A DNA stretch of 64,000 nt from Streptomyces sp. NBC_00078 (GCF_026343335.1 NZ_JAPELX010000001.1:5704001-5768000), one strand, 5' to 3'; shown: positions 36,110 through 44,972, counted from the stretch's first letter. A program made the numbers and translations. Notes: generated by a model from the sequence alone, not told the origin.

Positions 36110-36692
36110 CACCCCCTTCCCGAGGCTCGAGATCCGGCAGGAACCGGCCCAGTTTGCGCAGGGCGCGGTTGAGGCGGGACTTGACCGTCCCGCGAGGCCA
36201 GCCCAGGGCCTGGGCCGTCTCGGACTCGTCCATCTCCAGGAGATAGCGGTAGGTGACGACCAGGCGGTGCTCCTCGCTCAGCTGCTCCAGGGCGGACAGC
36301 AGGGCCGTGCGGCGCTCCGTCCGAAGCGTCGCCACCGCCGGATCCGCCGATTCCGGTATCAGCGGCTCCGCCAGCGCCGCCTCCCGGCCGGCGAGCGTGC
36401 GCTGTCGCGCAGCCGTCCGCACTGTGTTCCTGGTCTCATTGGCGACGATCGACAGCAGCCACGGCCTGAACACCGCCCCGTCCCGGAACCCGCCCAGCGC
36501 GCAGTACGCCTTCACGAAGGCCTGCTGCACCACGTCCTCCGCGTCCGCACCCGCCCCGAGTGCCGCGGCCGCCCTGAGTGCGATGCCCGTATGGGCCCGC
36601 ACCAGCTCCGCGTACGCCTCCGGCTCTCCGGCGCGTACGCGTGCGATCACCGCGGCCTCATCGACGATGCGGCCCCCCTCCCGCGTCCTCAC
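36096..36692 (-). CDS. ECF RNA polymerase sigma factor
   Basis: 198 residues. Region 2 at about 25-95 (LVRAHTGIALRAAAALGAGADAEDVVQQAFVKAYCALGGFRDGAVFRPWLLSIVANETRN), region 4 at about 125-185 (LLSALEQLSEEHRLVVTYRYLLEMDESETAQALGWPRGTVKSRLNRALRKL) with the HTH. Starts at GTG 36692 with a poor ribosome binding site; the true start could be a little downstream. Translationally coupled to the putative membrane anti-sigma factor, so it is presumably held inactive until an envelope signal arrives. Confidence 0.9.
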   Translation of the reverse strand: MRTREGGRIVDEAAVIARVRAGEPEAYAELVRAHTGIALRAAAALGAGADAEDVVQQAFVKAYCALGGFRDGAVFRPWLLSIVANETRNTVRTAARQRTLAGREAALAEPLIPESADPAVATLRTERRTALLSALEQLSEEHRLVVTYRYLLEMDESETAQALGWPRGTVKSRLNRALRKLGRFLPDLEPREGGDERE

Positions 36693-36781
36693 ACCCTTGT
36701 TACACCGCGGAAGACGGATCGGTTCCCACCTGTTTCCGACCAGTTCCGGATCGGCTCGACGGACCTGAGAGAATGGTGAAC

Positions 36782-37795
36782 ATGGCCTCTGACAGTCCTC
36801 GTGTGCTCTCCGGAATCCAGCCCACCGCAGGCTCGTTCCACCTCGGCAACTACCTCGGCGCCGTCCGCCAGTGGGTGGCCCTGCAGGAGACTCACGACGC
36901 GTTCTACATGGTCGTCGACCTGCACGCGATCACGCTTCCGCAGGACCCCGCCGACCTGCGTGCCAACACCAGGCTCGCCGCCGCCCAGCTCCTCGCTGCC
37001 GGTCTCGATCCCGACCGCTGCACGCTCTTCATCCAGAGCCATGTCCCCGAGCACGCCCAGCTGGCCTGGGTCATGAACTGCCTCACCGGCTTCGGCGAGG
37101 CCTCCCGCATGACCCAGTTCAAGGACAAGGCCGCCAGGCAGGGCGCCGACCGTGCGTCCGTGGGCCTGTTCACGTACCCGGTCCTCCAGGTCGCCGACAT
37201 CCTGCTCTACCAGGCGCACGAGGTCCCGGTCGGCGAGGACCAGCGCCAGCACGTCGAGCTCACCCGCGACCTCGCGGAGCGTTTCAACGGCCGCTTCGGC
37301 CAGACGTTCACGATCCCGAAGCCGTACATCCTCAAGGAGACGGCGAAGATCTACGACCTGCAGGACCCGTCGATCAAGATGAGCAAGTCGGCCTCCACGC
37401 CGAAGGGCCTCATCAACCTCCTCGACGACCCCAAGGCCACCGCCAAGAAGGTCAGGAGCGCGGTCACCGACACCGACACCGTCATCCGCTACGACGTCGG
37501 GAACAAGCCCGGCATCAGCAACCTGCTCACCATCTACTCGACCCTCACGGGCAAGTCGATCGCCGAGCTGGAGCGGGAGTACGAGGGCAAGATGTACGGC
37601 GCGCTCAAGACGGACCTCGCCGATGTGATGGTCGAGTTCGTGACGCCCTTCAAGGAGCGCACCCAGCAGTACCTGGACGACTCGGAGACGCTCGACTCGA
37701 TCCTGGCCAAGGGCGCGGAGAAGGCGCGCGCCGTGGCCGCGGAGACCCTTTCCCAGGCGTACGACCGGGTGGGCTTCCTGCCCGCGAAGCACTGA
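36782..37795 (+). CDS. trpS: Tryptophanyl-tRNA synthetase
   Basis: Charges tRNA-Trp; class I synthetase. 337 residues. HIGH-like motif TAGSFHLGNYLG (15-26) and KMSKS at 199-203 (IKMSKSAST) are intact, as is the tryptophan-binding VPVGEDQRQHVELTRDLAERFN segment. Two in-frame ATGs (36773 and 36782) are possible; the second gives the usual MASDxPRVLSG start. Streptomycetes often carry a second, antibiotic-resistant TrpRS, but nothing here shows which type this is. Confidence 0.95.
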   Translation: MASDSPRVLSGIQPTAGSFHLGNYLGAVRQWVALQETHDAFYMVVDLHAITLPQDPADLRANTRLAAAQLLAAGLDPDRCTLFIQSHVPEHAQLAWVMNCLTGFGEASRMTQFKDKAARQGADRASVGLFTYPVLQVADILLYQAHEVPVGEDQRQHVELTRDLAERFNGRFGQTFTIPKPYILKETAKIYDLQDPSIKMSKSASTPKGLINLLDDPKATAKKVRSAVTDTDTVIRYDVGNKPGISNLLTIYSTLTGKSIAELEREYEGKMYGALKTDLADVMVEFVTPFKERTQQYLDDSETLDSILAKGAEKARAVAAETLSQAYDRVGFLPAKH

Positions 37796-37932
37796 CGCAC
37801 ACCGCCGGACACCCGTTTCACCCGGCAGAGCGCTGCACATCACTCCGCTTGCGCCTGCCCACGACACAGCCGTGGCCTTACAGTCGATAGCCGACGGCTG
37901 AGAACAAATCCGTCACGACGACAGGAGACGAC

Positions 37933-38511
37933 GTGGGGACCGTAACGATCGGCGTGTCGATCGCGGTCCCGGAGCCTTACGGCAGCCAGCTCCAACAGCT
38001 GCGCACGGGCTTCGGCGACGCCGCGGCTCACGGCATCCCCACGCACGTCACCCTGCTGCCGCCGACGGAGGTCGACGGCAGTGACCTGTCGGCCGTCGAG
38101 GCACATCTGAGCGAGGTCGCGGTGGTCGGCCGGCCCTTCCCGATGCGGCTGTCCGGCACGGGCACCTTCCGGCCCCTGTCACCTGTCGTCTTCGTGCGGG
38201 TCGCCGAGGGCGCCGAGGCCTGCACCTGGCTGCAGCAGCAGGTCCGCGACACCTCCGGGCCCGTGCCGCGCGAGCTGCAGTTCCCCTACCACCCGCACGT
38301 CACGGTCGCGCACGGCATCGACGAAGAGGCCATGGACCGCGCCTTCGAGGAACTCGCCGACTACGAGGCGGACTGGTCGTGCACCGGCTTCGCGCTCTAC
38401 GAGCAGGGTCCCGACGGCGTGTGGCGCAAGCTGCGCGAGTACGCCTTCGGGCGCTCGGTGGTGCCGCCGCAGGCCGGTCACGTGGAGCGCGGGTCCCTGC
38501 CGACCCGCTGA
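37933..38511 (+). CDS. 2H phosphoesterase, 2'-5' RNA ligase family
   Basis: 192 residues. The two catalytic HxT motifs of the 2H superfamily are present: His38-Val-Thr40 (THVTLLPP) and His122-Val-Thr124 (HPHVTVAH). The GTG start has AGGAGA five bases upstream. Substrate unknown; family members act on 2'-5' linked or cyclic phosphate RNA ends. It directly follows trpS and may be in the same transcript (137 bp gap). It converges on the DprE2-like gene only four bases away. Confidence 0.85.
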   Translation: MGTVTIGVSIAVPEPYGSQLQQLRTGFGDAAAHGIPTHVTLLPPTEVDGSDLSAVEAHLSEVAVVGRPFPMRLSGTGTFRPLSPVVFVRVAEGAEACTWLQQQVRDTSGPVPRELQFPYHPHVTVAHGIDEEAMDRAFEELADYEADWSCTGFALYEQGPDGVWRKLREYAFGRSVVPPQAGHVERGSLPTR

Positions 38512-38515
38512 CCGG

Positions 38516-39271
38516 CTACAGGGCCAGCCGCCGGAACACGTCCCGCGGAACATGCCGCAGCGCCGACATCACCACGCGGAGCACGCCCGGCACCCATACC
38601 GTCTCCGAGCGCCGCCGCAGCCCGAGTTCGACGGCCGTCGCGACCGCCTCCGGTGTCGTCGCGAACGGTGCCCGCGGCAGTCCGGCGGTCATCTTCGACC
38701 GGACGAACCCGGGGCGTACGACCATGACGCGCACGCCCGTGCCGTGCAGTGCGTCGCCCAGTCCCTGTGCGAAGGCGTCCAGGCCGGCCTTGCTGGAGCC
38801 GTAGATGAAGTCGCTGCGGCGGGCCCGTTCGCCGGCGACGGAGGAGAGCACCACCAGCGAGCCGTGCCCCTGCTCCTGCAGCGCGCGGGCGCTCACCAGT
38901 GCCGCCGACACCGCACCCGTGTAGTTGGTCTGCGCGACGCGCACCGCGGCGGCCGGTTCGCGCTCGTCGCGCGCCTGGTCGCCGAGGATCCCGAAGGCGA
39001 GCAGCACCATGTCGACGTCGCCCTCCGTGAAGACCTTGCCCAGGGCGCTCTCGTGGGCGTCGGGGTCGAGCGCGTCGAAGGCGACGGTGTGCACGTCGGC
39101 ACCATGACCGCGCAACTGCTCGGCGGCCTGTTCCAGGGCGGGCGAGGGGCGTCCCGCGAGCCACACCGTGCGCGTGCGGCGCGCGATCAGCCGGCGTGCG
39201 GTGGCGAGCGCGATCTCGGACGTACCGCCGAGGACGAGCATGGACTGGGGGAGGCCGAAGGCGTCCTTCAC
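38516..39271 (-). CDS. Short-chain dehydrogenase, DprE2-like
   Basis: 251 residues. NAD(P)-binding LVLGGTSEIALATARRL (12-28), active site Ser-Tyr-Lys in VVLSSVAGERARRSDFIYGSSKAG. The start LPQSxLVLGGTSEIA is characteristic of decaprenylphospho-erythro-pentofuranosid-2-ulose 2-reductase, which with the FAD enzyme DprE1 epimerises decaprenylphosphoryl ribose to arabinose. The ribosome binding site AGGAG overlaps the stop codon of the upstream stub, as expected if the two genes were once coupled. Whether it still works without an adjacent DprE1 is unclear. Confidence 0.78.
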   Translation of the reverse strand: MKDAFGLPQSMLVLGGTSEIALATARRLIARRTRTVWLAGRPSPALEQAAEQLRGHGADVHTVAFDALDPDAHESALGKVFTEGDVDMVLLAFGILGDQARDEREPAAAVRVAQTNYTGAVSAALVSARALQEQGHGSLVVLSSVAGERARRSDFIYGSSKAGLDAFAQGLGDALHGTGVRVMVVRPGFVRSKMTAGLPRAPFATTPEAVATAVELGLRRRSETVWVPGVLRVVMSALRHVPRDVFRRLAL

Positions 39272-39282
39272 GACAGCAGCTC

Positions 39283-39366
39283 CTAGGTGTCTAGCTGGAG
39301 GGCGAGACGGCGGGACAGGTCAGGCCCTGGGCCCGTCACGGTGACGGGAACGGTGTCGGCAGACAT
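39283..39366 (-). pseudogene. 27-residue stub, possible remnant of a DprE1-like FAD oxidase gene
   Basis: The stub starts MSADTVPVTVTG, resembling the N-terminus of streptomycete DprE1-like oxidases before their (T)GWGRTAP motif. It then runs straight into PDLSRRLALQLDT, which looks like the C-terminal end (SDxSRRLxL) of such proteins. This is what an in-frame deletion of nearly the whole gene would leave. The stop sits in the DprE2 ribosome binding site. The family match is from memory and short. Confidence 0.45.
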
Positions 39367-39555
39367 GCTTGCGACCGTATCGCCCCCATATCGCCAATTT
39401 GTTGCTATTTGCCACCGCACGGCCGGCTGGCAGGGAACATGACCCGTCTCCACGAAACTGGTGATTAACGGGATGTCGGCCCATATCCCGGCGCCTGTCG
39501 TGCGCATTGGGGGTACTCACACATTGGTCTTCCGTACCTGGGGCAGAGTCGGATC

Positions 39556-40467
39556 ATGGACTGGCTGAAGAAGCTTCCCTTCATCGGGCCGCTGGTGGCG
39601 CGCCTGACGCTCACGCACGCGTGGCGGTCGTTCGAGCGTCTGGACCGGGTGAAGTGGACGAGGCTCGCCGCCGCGGTGACGTTCACCAGCTTCGTCGCGC
39701 TGTTCCCGCTGCTCACCGTGGGCGCCGCGATCGCCGCCGCCACGCTCAGCAAGCAACAGCAGACCGACCTTCAGGACAAGATCGCCGAACAGGTGCCCGG
39801 CATCTCCGACCAGCTCGACATCCAGAACCTGGTCGACAACGCCGGCACCATCGGCCTCATCGCGGGCGCCGCCCTGCTGGTCACCGGCATCGGCTGGGCG
39901 GGCTCCATGCGGGACTGTCTGCGCGCGGTGTGGGAGCTGCCCGACGAGGAGGAGAACCCTCTCCTGCGCAAGGCCAAGGACCTGGGCATCCTCGTCGGGC
40001 TCGGCGGCGCCGTGCTGGTCACGCTCGCCGCCTCCACCGTCGCGTCCGCGATGGTCGGCTGGATCACCAGGCAGATGGGCGTCGAGAAGGGCGGCTGGGG
40101 CGGCATCCTGCTGTACGTCGCCGCCTTCGCCGTCGCCGTGCTCGCCGACTTCCTGCTGCTCCTGTACGTCCTCACGCTGCTGCCCGGCGTCGAGCCGTCC
40201 CGCCACCGCCTGGTCGTCGCGGCCCTGATCGGCGCGGTCGGCTTCGAACTGCTGAAGGCGCTGCTGAGCGGCTACATGCAGGGCGTGGCCGCGAAGAGCA
40301 TGTACGGCGCGTTCGGCGTGCCGGTGGCGCTGCTGCTGTGGATCAACTTCACGGCGAAACTGGTCCTGTTCTGCGCCGCGTGGACGGCGACGCAGAGCAA
40401 GGAGCAGGAAGTACTCACGGACGAGTCCGGCGACGTACCAGATCCGGCAGCGGCCAGCGGCGGTTGA
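39556..40467 (+). CDS. YihY/BrkB-family integral membrane protein
   Basis: 303 residues, about six transmembrane helices. The family pattern is clear: AAAVTFTSFVALFPLLTVGAAI in helix 1, a cytoplasmic/periplasmic loop with LVDNAGTIGLIAGAALLVTG, GWAGSMRDCLRAVW, and SMYGAFGVPVALLLWINFTAKLVLFCAAW at the end. Once annotated as ribonuclease BN, which is incorrect for the family; true function unknown, possibly envelope-related. Its 3' end overlaps the convergent carboxypeptidase gene by 53 bp. Confidence 0.88.
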   Translation: MDWLKKLPFIGPLVARLTLTHAWRSFERLDRVKWTRLAAAVTFTSFVALFPLLTVGAAIAAATLSKQQQTDLQDKIAEQVPGISDQLDIQNLVDNAGTIGLIAGAALLVTGIGWAGSMRDCLRAVWELPDEEENPLLRKAKDLGILVGLGGAVLVTLAASTVASAMVGWITRQMGVEKGGWGGILLYVAAFAVAVLADFLLLLYVLTLLPGVEPSRHRLVVAALIGAVGFELLKALLSGYMQGVAAKSMYGAFGVPVALLLWINFTAKLVLFCAAWTATQSKEQEVLTDESGDVPDPAAASGG

Positions 40468-41689
40468 CCAGGAACGCGGCCGCCGCGAGCAGCACCAGCG
40501 CACCACCGCTTATGGCGAGGGCGACCCCCATGCCGCCGGAGCGGCCCGGGGCCGAGCCGCTCGCCGCCGGCGTGCCGGACGTGTTACCGGCGCCGCCCGC
40601 CTGGCCCGCCGTCGCGTTCGCGCCCGGCTGAGCGCTCGCCTCCGCGCTCTTCGGCGCCACCAGCGCACCCACCGGCGCCGCCTTCCCGGCCGCCTTGAAG
40701 CCCCAGTCGAAGAGCTTGGCGGTCTCCTTGTAGACCTCGTTGTGCTCGTTCTTCTCCGGGTGCATGACGGTGACGAGCAGCACCCTGCCGCCCCGCTCGG
40801 CGACACCGGTGAAGGTGGCGCCCGCGTTCGTCGTGTTGCCGTTCTTGACGCCGGCGATGCCCGGGTAGACGTCGACGTCGGAGTCGCCCGTCAGCAGCCG
40901 GTTGGTGTTCTGGATCTCGAAGGAGTCGCGGACCGACTTGCCCTTCTTGCCCTTCTCCGTCTCGCCGGGGAACGCGGTGCGGACCGTCGAGCAGTAGTCG
41001 CGGAAGTCCTTCTTCTGCAGTCCGGAACGGGCGAACAGCGTCAGGTCGTACGCGGACGAGACCTGCCTCGGGGCGTCGTAGCCGTCGGGTGTGACCACGT
41101 TCGTGTCGAGGGCCTGGAGCTCCTCGGCGTGCTCGTTCATCTCCTTGACGGTGTTGTCGACGCCGTCGTTCATCGCCGACAGGACGTGCACGGCGTCGTT
41201 GCCGGAGCGCAGGAAGACGCCGAGCCACAGGTCGCGCACGGAGTACGTCTCGCCCTCCTTTATCCCGACCATGCTGGAACCGGCCCCCATGCCGGCCAGG
41301 TCGGTGGGCACGACCTTGTGCTTCTGCGTCTTCGGGAACTTCGGCAGCACCGTGTCCGCGAACAGCATCTTCATCGTGCTCGCCGGGGGCAGCCGCCAGT
41401 GCGCGTTGTGCGCCGCGAGCACCTCGCCCGACTCGGCGTCCGCGACGACCCAGGAGCGCGCGGTGATGTCCTTGGGCAGCACCGGGGCGCCGCTGCCGAG
41501 GTTCACCTGGGTCCCCGCCTGCCCGAGACGGGTGCCGCCCACGCTCGACATGTTCGCCGGGGGAGTGGCCGACGGACTCGTGGAGGGACTGGGGGCCGCG
41601 AGGGCGACGGGCGCGGTCAGCGCGAGCGAGGACAGGGCGGCGGAGGTGACCAGCAGGGATCGCCTGACGGTCTTCTTGGGTGCGGGCAC
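40415..41689 (-). CDS. D-alanyl-D-alanine carboxypeptidase (PBP5-type, S11)
   Basis: 424 residues from GTG 41689; another in-frame GTG at 41710 is possible, and neither has a good ribosome binding site. Signal peptide in the first ~32 residues (KKTVRRSLLVTSAALSSLALTAPVALAAP). Active-site motifs: SxxK at Ser104-Lys107 (PASTMKM), SGN at 162-164 (RSGNDAV), and KNG in place of KTG (GVKNGNTTNAG). A C-terminal linker rich in Ala/Gly/Ser leads to a transmembrane anchor and basic tail. Trims pentapeptide stems in the cell wall. Divergent from the interrupted SCO4848-like gene. Confidence 0.92.
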   Translation of the reverse strand: MPAPKKTVRRSLLVTSAALSSLALTAPVALAAPSPSTSPSATPPANMSSVGGTRLGQAGTQVNLGSGAPVLPKDITARSWVVADAESGEVLAAHNAHWRLPPASTMKMLFADTVLPKFPKTQKHKVVPTDLAGMGAGSSMVGIKEGETYSVRDLWLGVFLRSGNDAVHVLSAMNDGVDNTVKEMNEHAEELQALDTNVVTPDGYDAPRQVSSAYDLTLFARSGLQKKDFRDYCSTVRTAFPGETEKGKKGKSVRDSFEIQNTNRLLTGDSDVDVYPGIAGVKNGNTTNAGATFTGVAERGGRVLLVTVMHPEKNEHNEVYKETAKLFDWGFKAAGKAAPVGALVAPKSAEASAQPGANATAGQAGGAGNTSGTPAASGSAPGRSGGMGVALAISGGALVLLAAAAFLVNRRWPLPDLVRRRTRP

Positions 41690-41780
41690 GGACGAGAACG
41701 TACATGCCACACGGCGTGAAGTCCCGCCTCCCACCCCACCCCGGCCACGGAACGGAACGGGCGGCGGCGATACTGGACGC

Positions 41781-41882
41781 ATGAAGCTCAGTCGCCCCGT
41801 CTCCTGGTTCCTGCTCGCCTTCGGGGTGTGGAGCTGGGTCATCTGGATCACCTTCCATGCGAAACTAACGATTAGAAGTTGA
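41781..41882 (+). pseudogene. 5' fragment of the SCO4848-like membrane protein gene (split at attL)
   Basis: Host-derived codons give MKLSRPVSWFLLAFGVWSW then VIWITF; after the core the frame enters element DNA and reads HAKLTIRS before a stop. The matching 3' part, WITFVKNLVKD..., resumes at attR (49988). The intact host gene would encode about 79 residues with two transmembrane helices. The truncated 33-residue product keeps only the first helix. Confidence 0.92.
41844..41851 (+). other. attL core
   Basis: TGGATCAC, identical to the core at 49988-49995. Left flank GTCATC is host sequence; right flank CTTCCATGCGAAAC is element sequence. It matches the phiBT1 attB region of SCO4848 as I remember it. 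The exact crossover dinucleotide inside the core cannot be fixed from one integrated copy. Confidence 0.85.
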
Positions 41883-41909
41883 TCGCTACAAAACAGCAGG
41901 TGAGGCACC

Positions 41910-43661
41910 ATGGCAGGCATCGCCACGCTCCCCGGCAGCGAACACTTGGACACCGTGCGCGTCGCTGTGTACGCACGACAGTCCAAGGCGCGGCCCGACT
42001 CGTCGGAAGCCTCTCCGGAGGCGCAGGTATCTGCCGGTGAGTCGCTGTCCGACAGTCGAGGTTGGCGGGTGGTGCACAGGTTCAAAGACGTTGGACGGTC
42101 CGGTTGGGATCCAAAGGCCGTGCGTCCCGGCTTCGAAGAACTCATGAAGGCCGTCCGTGCCGGTGAGGTTGACGTGGTGGTCGTCAATGAGCTGTCGCGT
42201 CTGACGCGCAAGGGCGCGCACGATGCCCTGGAGATCGACAAAGAGTTCAAGAAATACGGCGTGCGGTTTGTGTCCGTGCTTGAGCCCTTTCTGGACACGT
42301 CCAACCCGATCGGCGTTGCCATCTTCGCGTTGATTGCCGCTCTCGCCAAGCAGGACAGCGATATCAAGGCGGAGCGTCTGCGGGGTGCGAAGGAAGAAAT
42401 CAAGGCTGTCGGTGGTCGGCATTCCAGCTCCGCCCCGTACGGAATGCGGGCTGTCCGTGAGCGAATTGGAAATCTCGTTGTGTCGGTTCTTGAGCCGGAC
42501 GAGGACAACCGGGATCACGTTGCGACCGTAGAGCGCATGATTGAGATGAGCTGGGAAGGGATTTCGGACAACAAGATTGCAACCACGCTTGAGGAGGAGG
42601 GGGTTCCCGCCCCCGGAACTGCGGAACGCCGCGCGACTGAGAAGCGTCTCGCATCCATCAAGAAGCGTCGCGTGTCCGGTGAGCAAAGCCCGATTCGGTG
42701 GCGTGCTCAGACTGTTCGATGGATTCTCAATCATCCGGCCATCGGAGGATTCGCCAGCGAGCGAGTCAAGCGAGGGAAGGCACACGTCAACGTCATCGCG
42801 CGCGATGAGGCCGGCTCGCCGCTGACGCCTCATAGGGGCGTCACTGACGGGGCCAAGTGGCTTGAGTTGCAGGAGCGTCGGAACAAGCGCAACAAGACGA
42901 ACAGGCAGCCGGGTGGATCCGCTGAGGCTCGCCTCCTGAGCGGGTGGCGCTTCATGCGTTGCGATATCTGTGCTGGCTCCATGGGGCAGACGAAGAACAA
43001 CGGTGGGCAGGACTACTACAGTTGCGCCAACCCGAAGGGGCATGGCGGGCTTACTGTCAAGCGTGAGTATGCCGACGATTACGTTGCTCGGCGAGTGTGG
43101 GCGCGACTCGTGAATGCCGATATGAACAATGTGGAAGACCGGGAATGGGTGGCCGCCGCCGCTCTCCGGTTCGCGCAGCAGACCGACTCGGCGGGTGTAG
43201 AAGAAGAACGGCGTGAGACTGCCGCTCACCTTGAGCACGTAAGGCAGTCCATCACGGAGCTTCAGGAGGATCGTAAGGCCGGGCTGTACCGGGGCCGTGA
43301 TGAGCTGGCCACCTGGCGCGCAACCATGCAGCAGTACCGGGCGTACGAGGATCAATGCGTTGCACGTCTCGCGGAGTTGGATGAGAAGACTGCCAGCGCG
43401 GTTCATATTCCGGCTGAGTGGTTCACACCAGGAGAAGACCCGTTGGGGCCGGAATCGCCGTGGGCATTGTGGGATGTATATGAGCGACGCGCTTTCCTTG
43501 AGTTGTTCCTCACCGGCCTATCAGTCGGTCCGGGACGAGACCCGGAAACCCGGAAGTACATCGCGATCGAGAATCGCGTGATGTTGGACTGGCGGCCACT
43601 TCCGAGCAACCAGGACAGCGACGAGGAGGACGAGCAGGAGGAAGCACTCCTGACGCTCTAG
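41910..43661 (+). CDS. Large serine recombinase (phiBT1-type integrase)
   Basis: 583 residues. Catalytic Ser25 in VAVYARQSKAR. Resolvase domain 16-165 with VGRSGWDPKAVRPGFEEL, NELSRLTRKGAHDALEID and ALIAALAKQDSDIKAERLRGAK. Recombinase domain about 170-290 (SAPYGMRAV, TVRWILNHPAIGGF). Zinc ribbon with Cys351, Cys354, Cys372 and possibly His378 (CDICAGSMGQ...CANPKGHGG). Coiled-coil region about 425-500. Sequence blocks match phiBT1 integrase closely as I recall it, in agreement with insertion at the same gene. It starts 59 bp inside attL, with AGGTGAGG before the ATG, as usual for an integrase beside its att site. Confidence 0.96.
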   Translation: MAGIATLPGSEHLDTVRVAVYARQSKARPDSSEASPEAQVSAGESLSDSRGWRVVHRFKDVGRSGWDPKAVRPGFEELMKAVRAGEVDVVVVNELSRLTRKGAHDALEIDKEFKKYGVRFVSVLEPFLDTSNPIGVAIFALIAALAKQDSDIKAERLRGAKEEIKAVGGRHSSSAPYGMRAVRERIGNLVVSVLEPDEDNRDHVATVERMIEMSWEGISDNKIATTLEEEGVPAPGTAERRATEKRLASIKKRRVSGEQSPIRWRAQTVRWILNHPAIGGFASERVKRGKAHVNVIARDEAGSPLTPHRGVTDGAKWLELQERRNKRNKTNRQPGGSAEARLLSGWRFMRCDICAGSMGQTKNNGGQDYYSCANPKGHGGLTVKREYADDYVARRVWARLVNADMNNVEDREWVAAAALRFAQQTDSAGVEEERRETAAHLEHVRQSITELQEDRKAGLYRGRDELATWRATMQQYRAYEDQCVARLAELDEKTASAVHIPAEWFTPGEDPLGPESPWALWDVYERRAFLELFLTGLSVGPGRDPETRKYIAIENRVMLDWRPLPSNQDSDEEDEQEEALLTL

Positions 43662-43697
43662 CGGTCACGCGGCCTCGTCCGGCTGCGGCTGCAAGCG

Positions 43698-43739
43698 GAA
43701 GCCCCCTTGCCCCGACCTGAACGGGGGCAAGGGGGCTTC
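43698..43739. terminator. Bidirectional terminator int / DUF397
   Basis: A perfect 16-bp stem (43698-43713 with 43724-43739) and 10-nt loop between the convergent integrase and DUF397 genes. Confidence 0.88.
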
Positions 43740-43754
43740 GCTGCGCCTTGCGGT

Positions 43755-43946
43755 CTACTTCACGGAGTTGACGAACGAGGCCCAAGCCGAGCGGCTGACG
43801 ACCAAGGCCGCGCCTTCCTTGTTCTTCGAGTCCCGGACAGGCACGGCCGACAGTCCGTCAACGACCTCGACGCAGGTGTTTCCGCCGTTGTCGCTGTAGG
43901 TGCTCTTGCGCCATGCCGCCTCGGGCAGGCTGTTTGCGCGGATCAC
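43755..43946 (-). CDS. DUF397 domain protein of the element
   Basis: 63 residues: AAWRKSTYSDNGGNTCVEVVD, VPVRDSKNKEGAALVVSRSAWASFV, a complete DUF397. GTG start overlapping the XRE stop by GTGA, thus translationally coupled. Presumed partner of the XRE protein. The pair mirrors the chromosomal one at 6.4-7.4 kb but is clearly diverged from it. Confidence 0.88.
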   Translation of the reverse strand: MIRANSLPEAAWRKSTYSDNGGNTCVEVVDGLSAVPVRDSKNKEGAALVVSRSAWASFVNSVK

Positions 43947-44776
43947 GTGGTTTCCTTCATGACGTCGGCGATCAGGTCGATCGACGCTTGTACTGACAGG
44001 GCCTCGCCCATGAGCAGATCATAGGCCCGTTGCGCCGCTTTGAAGTCTGCCGGATCAGCCGAAAGCTGACCCCGCAGAAAGCCGTCCGCGTGGACCACAG
44101 GCAGCGCCCGAGTGCCCTTGACGCCTTCCTTGAAGGTGAGCGTGTGGAAGGCGCCAGCGACGGCAGCGTGGGCGCCGATACTGGAGGGCACGACTTGGAT
44201 CACGATGGACGGCCGTTCGGACAGATCCATCAGACGCTGTAGCTGTTCACGCATCACCCTGGCGTCACCCACCCTCCGCCGCAACAAGGTTTCGTCCATG
44301 ACGGCCCACAGCTCTGGAGGGCTCTCCCGTTCGAGGATGGTCTGTCGTTCCATGCGGGCGTCAAGCAAGGTGTCCACGTCGTTGGTTCGGCGGACGGTCA
44401 GGGTTGCCCGGGCGTAGTCCCTGGTCTGTAGTAGTCCGGGGACGAGCGTCGGCTCAAACGTGCGGATGACGGCGGCCTGTTTCTCCAGTTCCACGAGCGG
44501 CCTGAACCAGCTCGGATACGCGTAGAGGATGACGAGCGGCCACAGTCGAGTCAGGTGCCCGTCGGCGTCCAGGAACTCGTCGGCGCCCTTGGCGAAGTCC
44601 TTCGACGGAACCCGGACGGCGTTCTCGATCTTGTTGACCAGGGTTCTCGCGCAATGAGTGGCCTTGGCCAGGGCATCCTGGGACACCCCTTTCCTCTGGC
44701 GTAGCCGCTGTACCTCGGACCCGAAGAAAGTCAGCATCGAGCCCTGTTCCTTGAGGTCCTGTTCCTCGACCGTCAT
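43943..44776 (-). CDS. XRE-family HTH regulator with DUF5753 domain (element)
   Basis: 277 residues. The ATG at 44776 is chosen for its GGAGG site six bases upstream. HTH at about 15-70 (FFGSEVQRLRQRKGVSQDALAKATHCARTLVNKIENAVRVPSKDFA). DUF5753 from about 95, with RTFEPTLVPGLLQTRDYARATL. It may control the element or form a stabilisation (toxin-antitoxin-like) module with DUF397, as proposed for Scr1/Scr2. Divergent from the small-gene cluster; TGTCAC-containing repeats lie between. Confidence 0.88.
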   Translation of the reverse strand: MTVEEQDLKEQGSMLTFFGSEVQRLRQRKGVSQDALAKATHCARTLVNKIENAVRVPSKDFAKGADEFLDADGHLTRLWPLVILYAYPSWFRPLVELEKQAAVIRTFEPTLVPGLLQTRDYARATLTVRRTNDVDTLLDARMERQTILERESPPELWAVMDETLLRRRVGDARVMREQLQRLMDLSERPSIVIQVVPSSIGAHAAVAGAFHTLTFKEGVKGTRALPVVHADGFLRGQLSADPADFKAAQRAYDLLMGEALSVQASIDLIADVMKETT

Positions 44777-44789
44777 CCCCAACCTCCGT

Positions 44790-44809
44790 GTGACAGGGCA
44801 CGTTGTCAC
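44790..44809. promoter_or_regulatory. Candidate operator between XRE and the small-gene cluster
   Basis: Inverted repeat GTGACA-N8-TGTCAC, with a further TGTCAC at 44825-44830. Located 14 bp upstream of the XRE ATG. A plausible autoregulatory site; assignment by position only. Confidence 0.45.
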
Positions 44810-44972
44810 GGTGACCAGCGAAGCTGTCACTGCGAAGCCCCTGTTGATGCTAGCGCCGGACGGCAACGATGCGACTGCGAAAGGTAATCGGCCGCGAGGC
44901 CGTAGGACAGAAACCCCCGCGACGCGGCGAACGTCCGGGGGCGTGGCCATCAACCATCAAGGGGTTGACGAC

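Noticed and set aside
41910..43661. Prophage
   Set aside because: The integrase is phage-type, but no structural, terminase, lysis or phage-repressor genes occur before attR; the rep and GntR genes point to an integrative plasmid instead.
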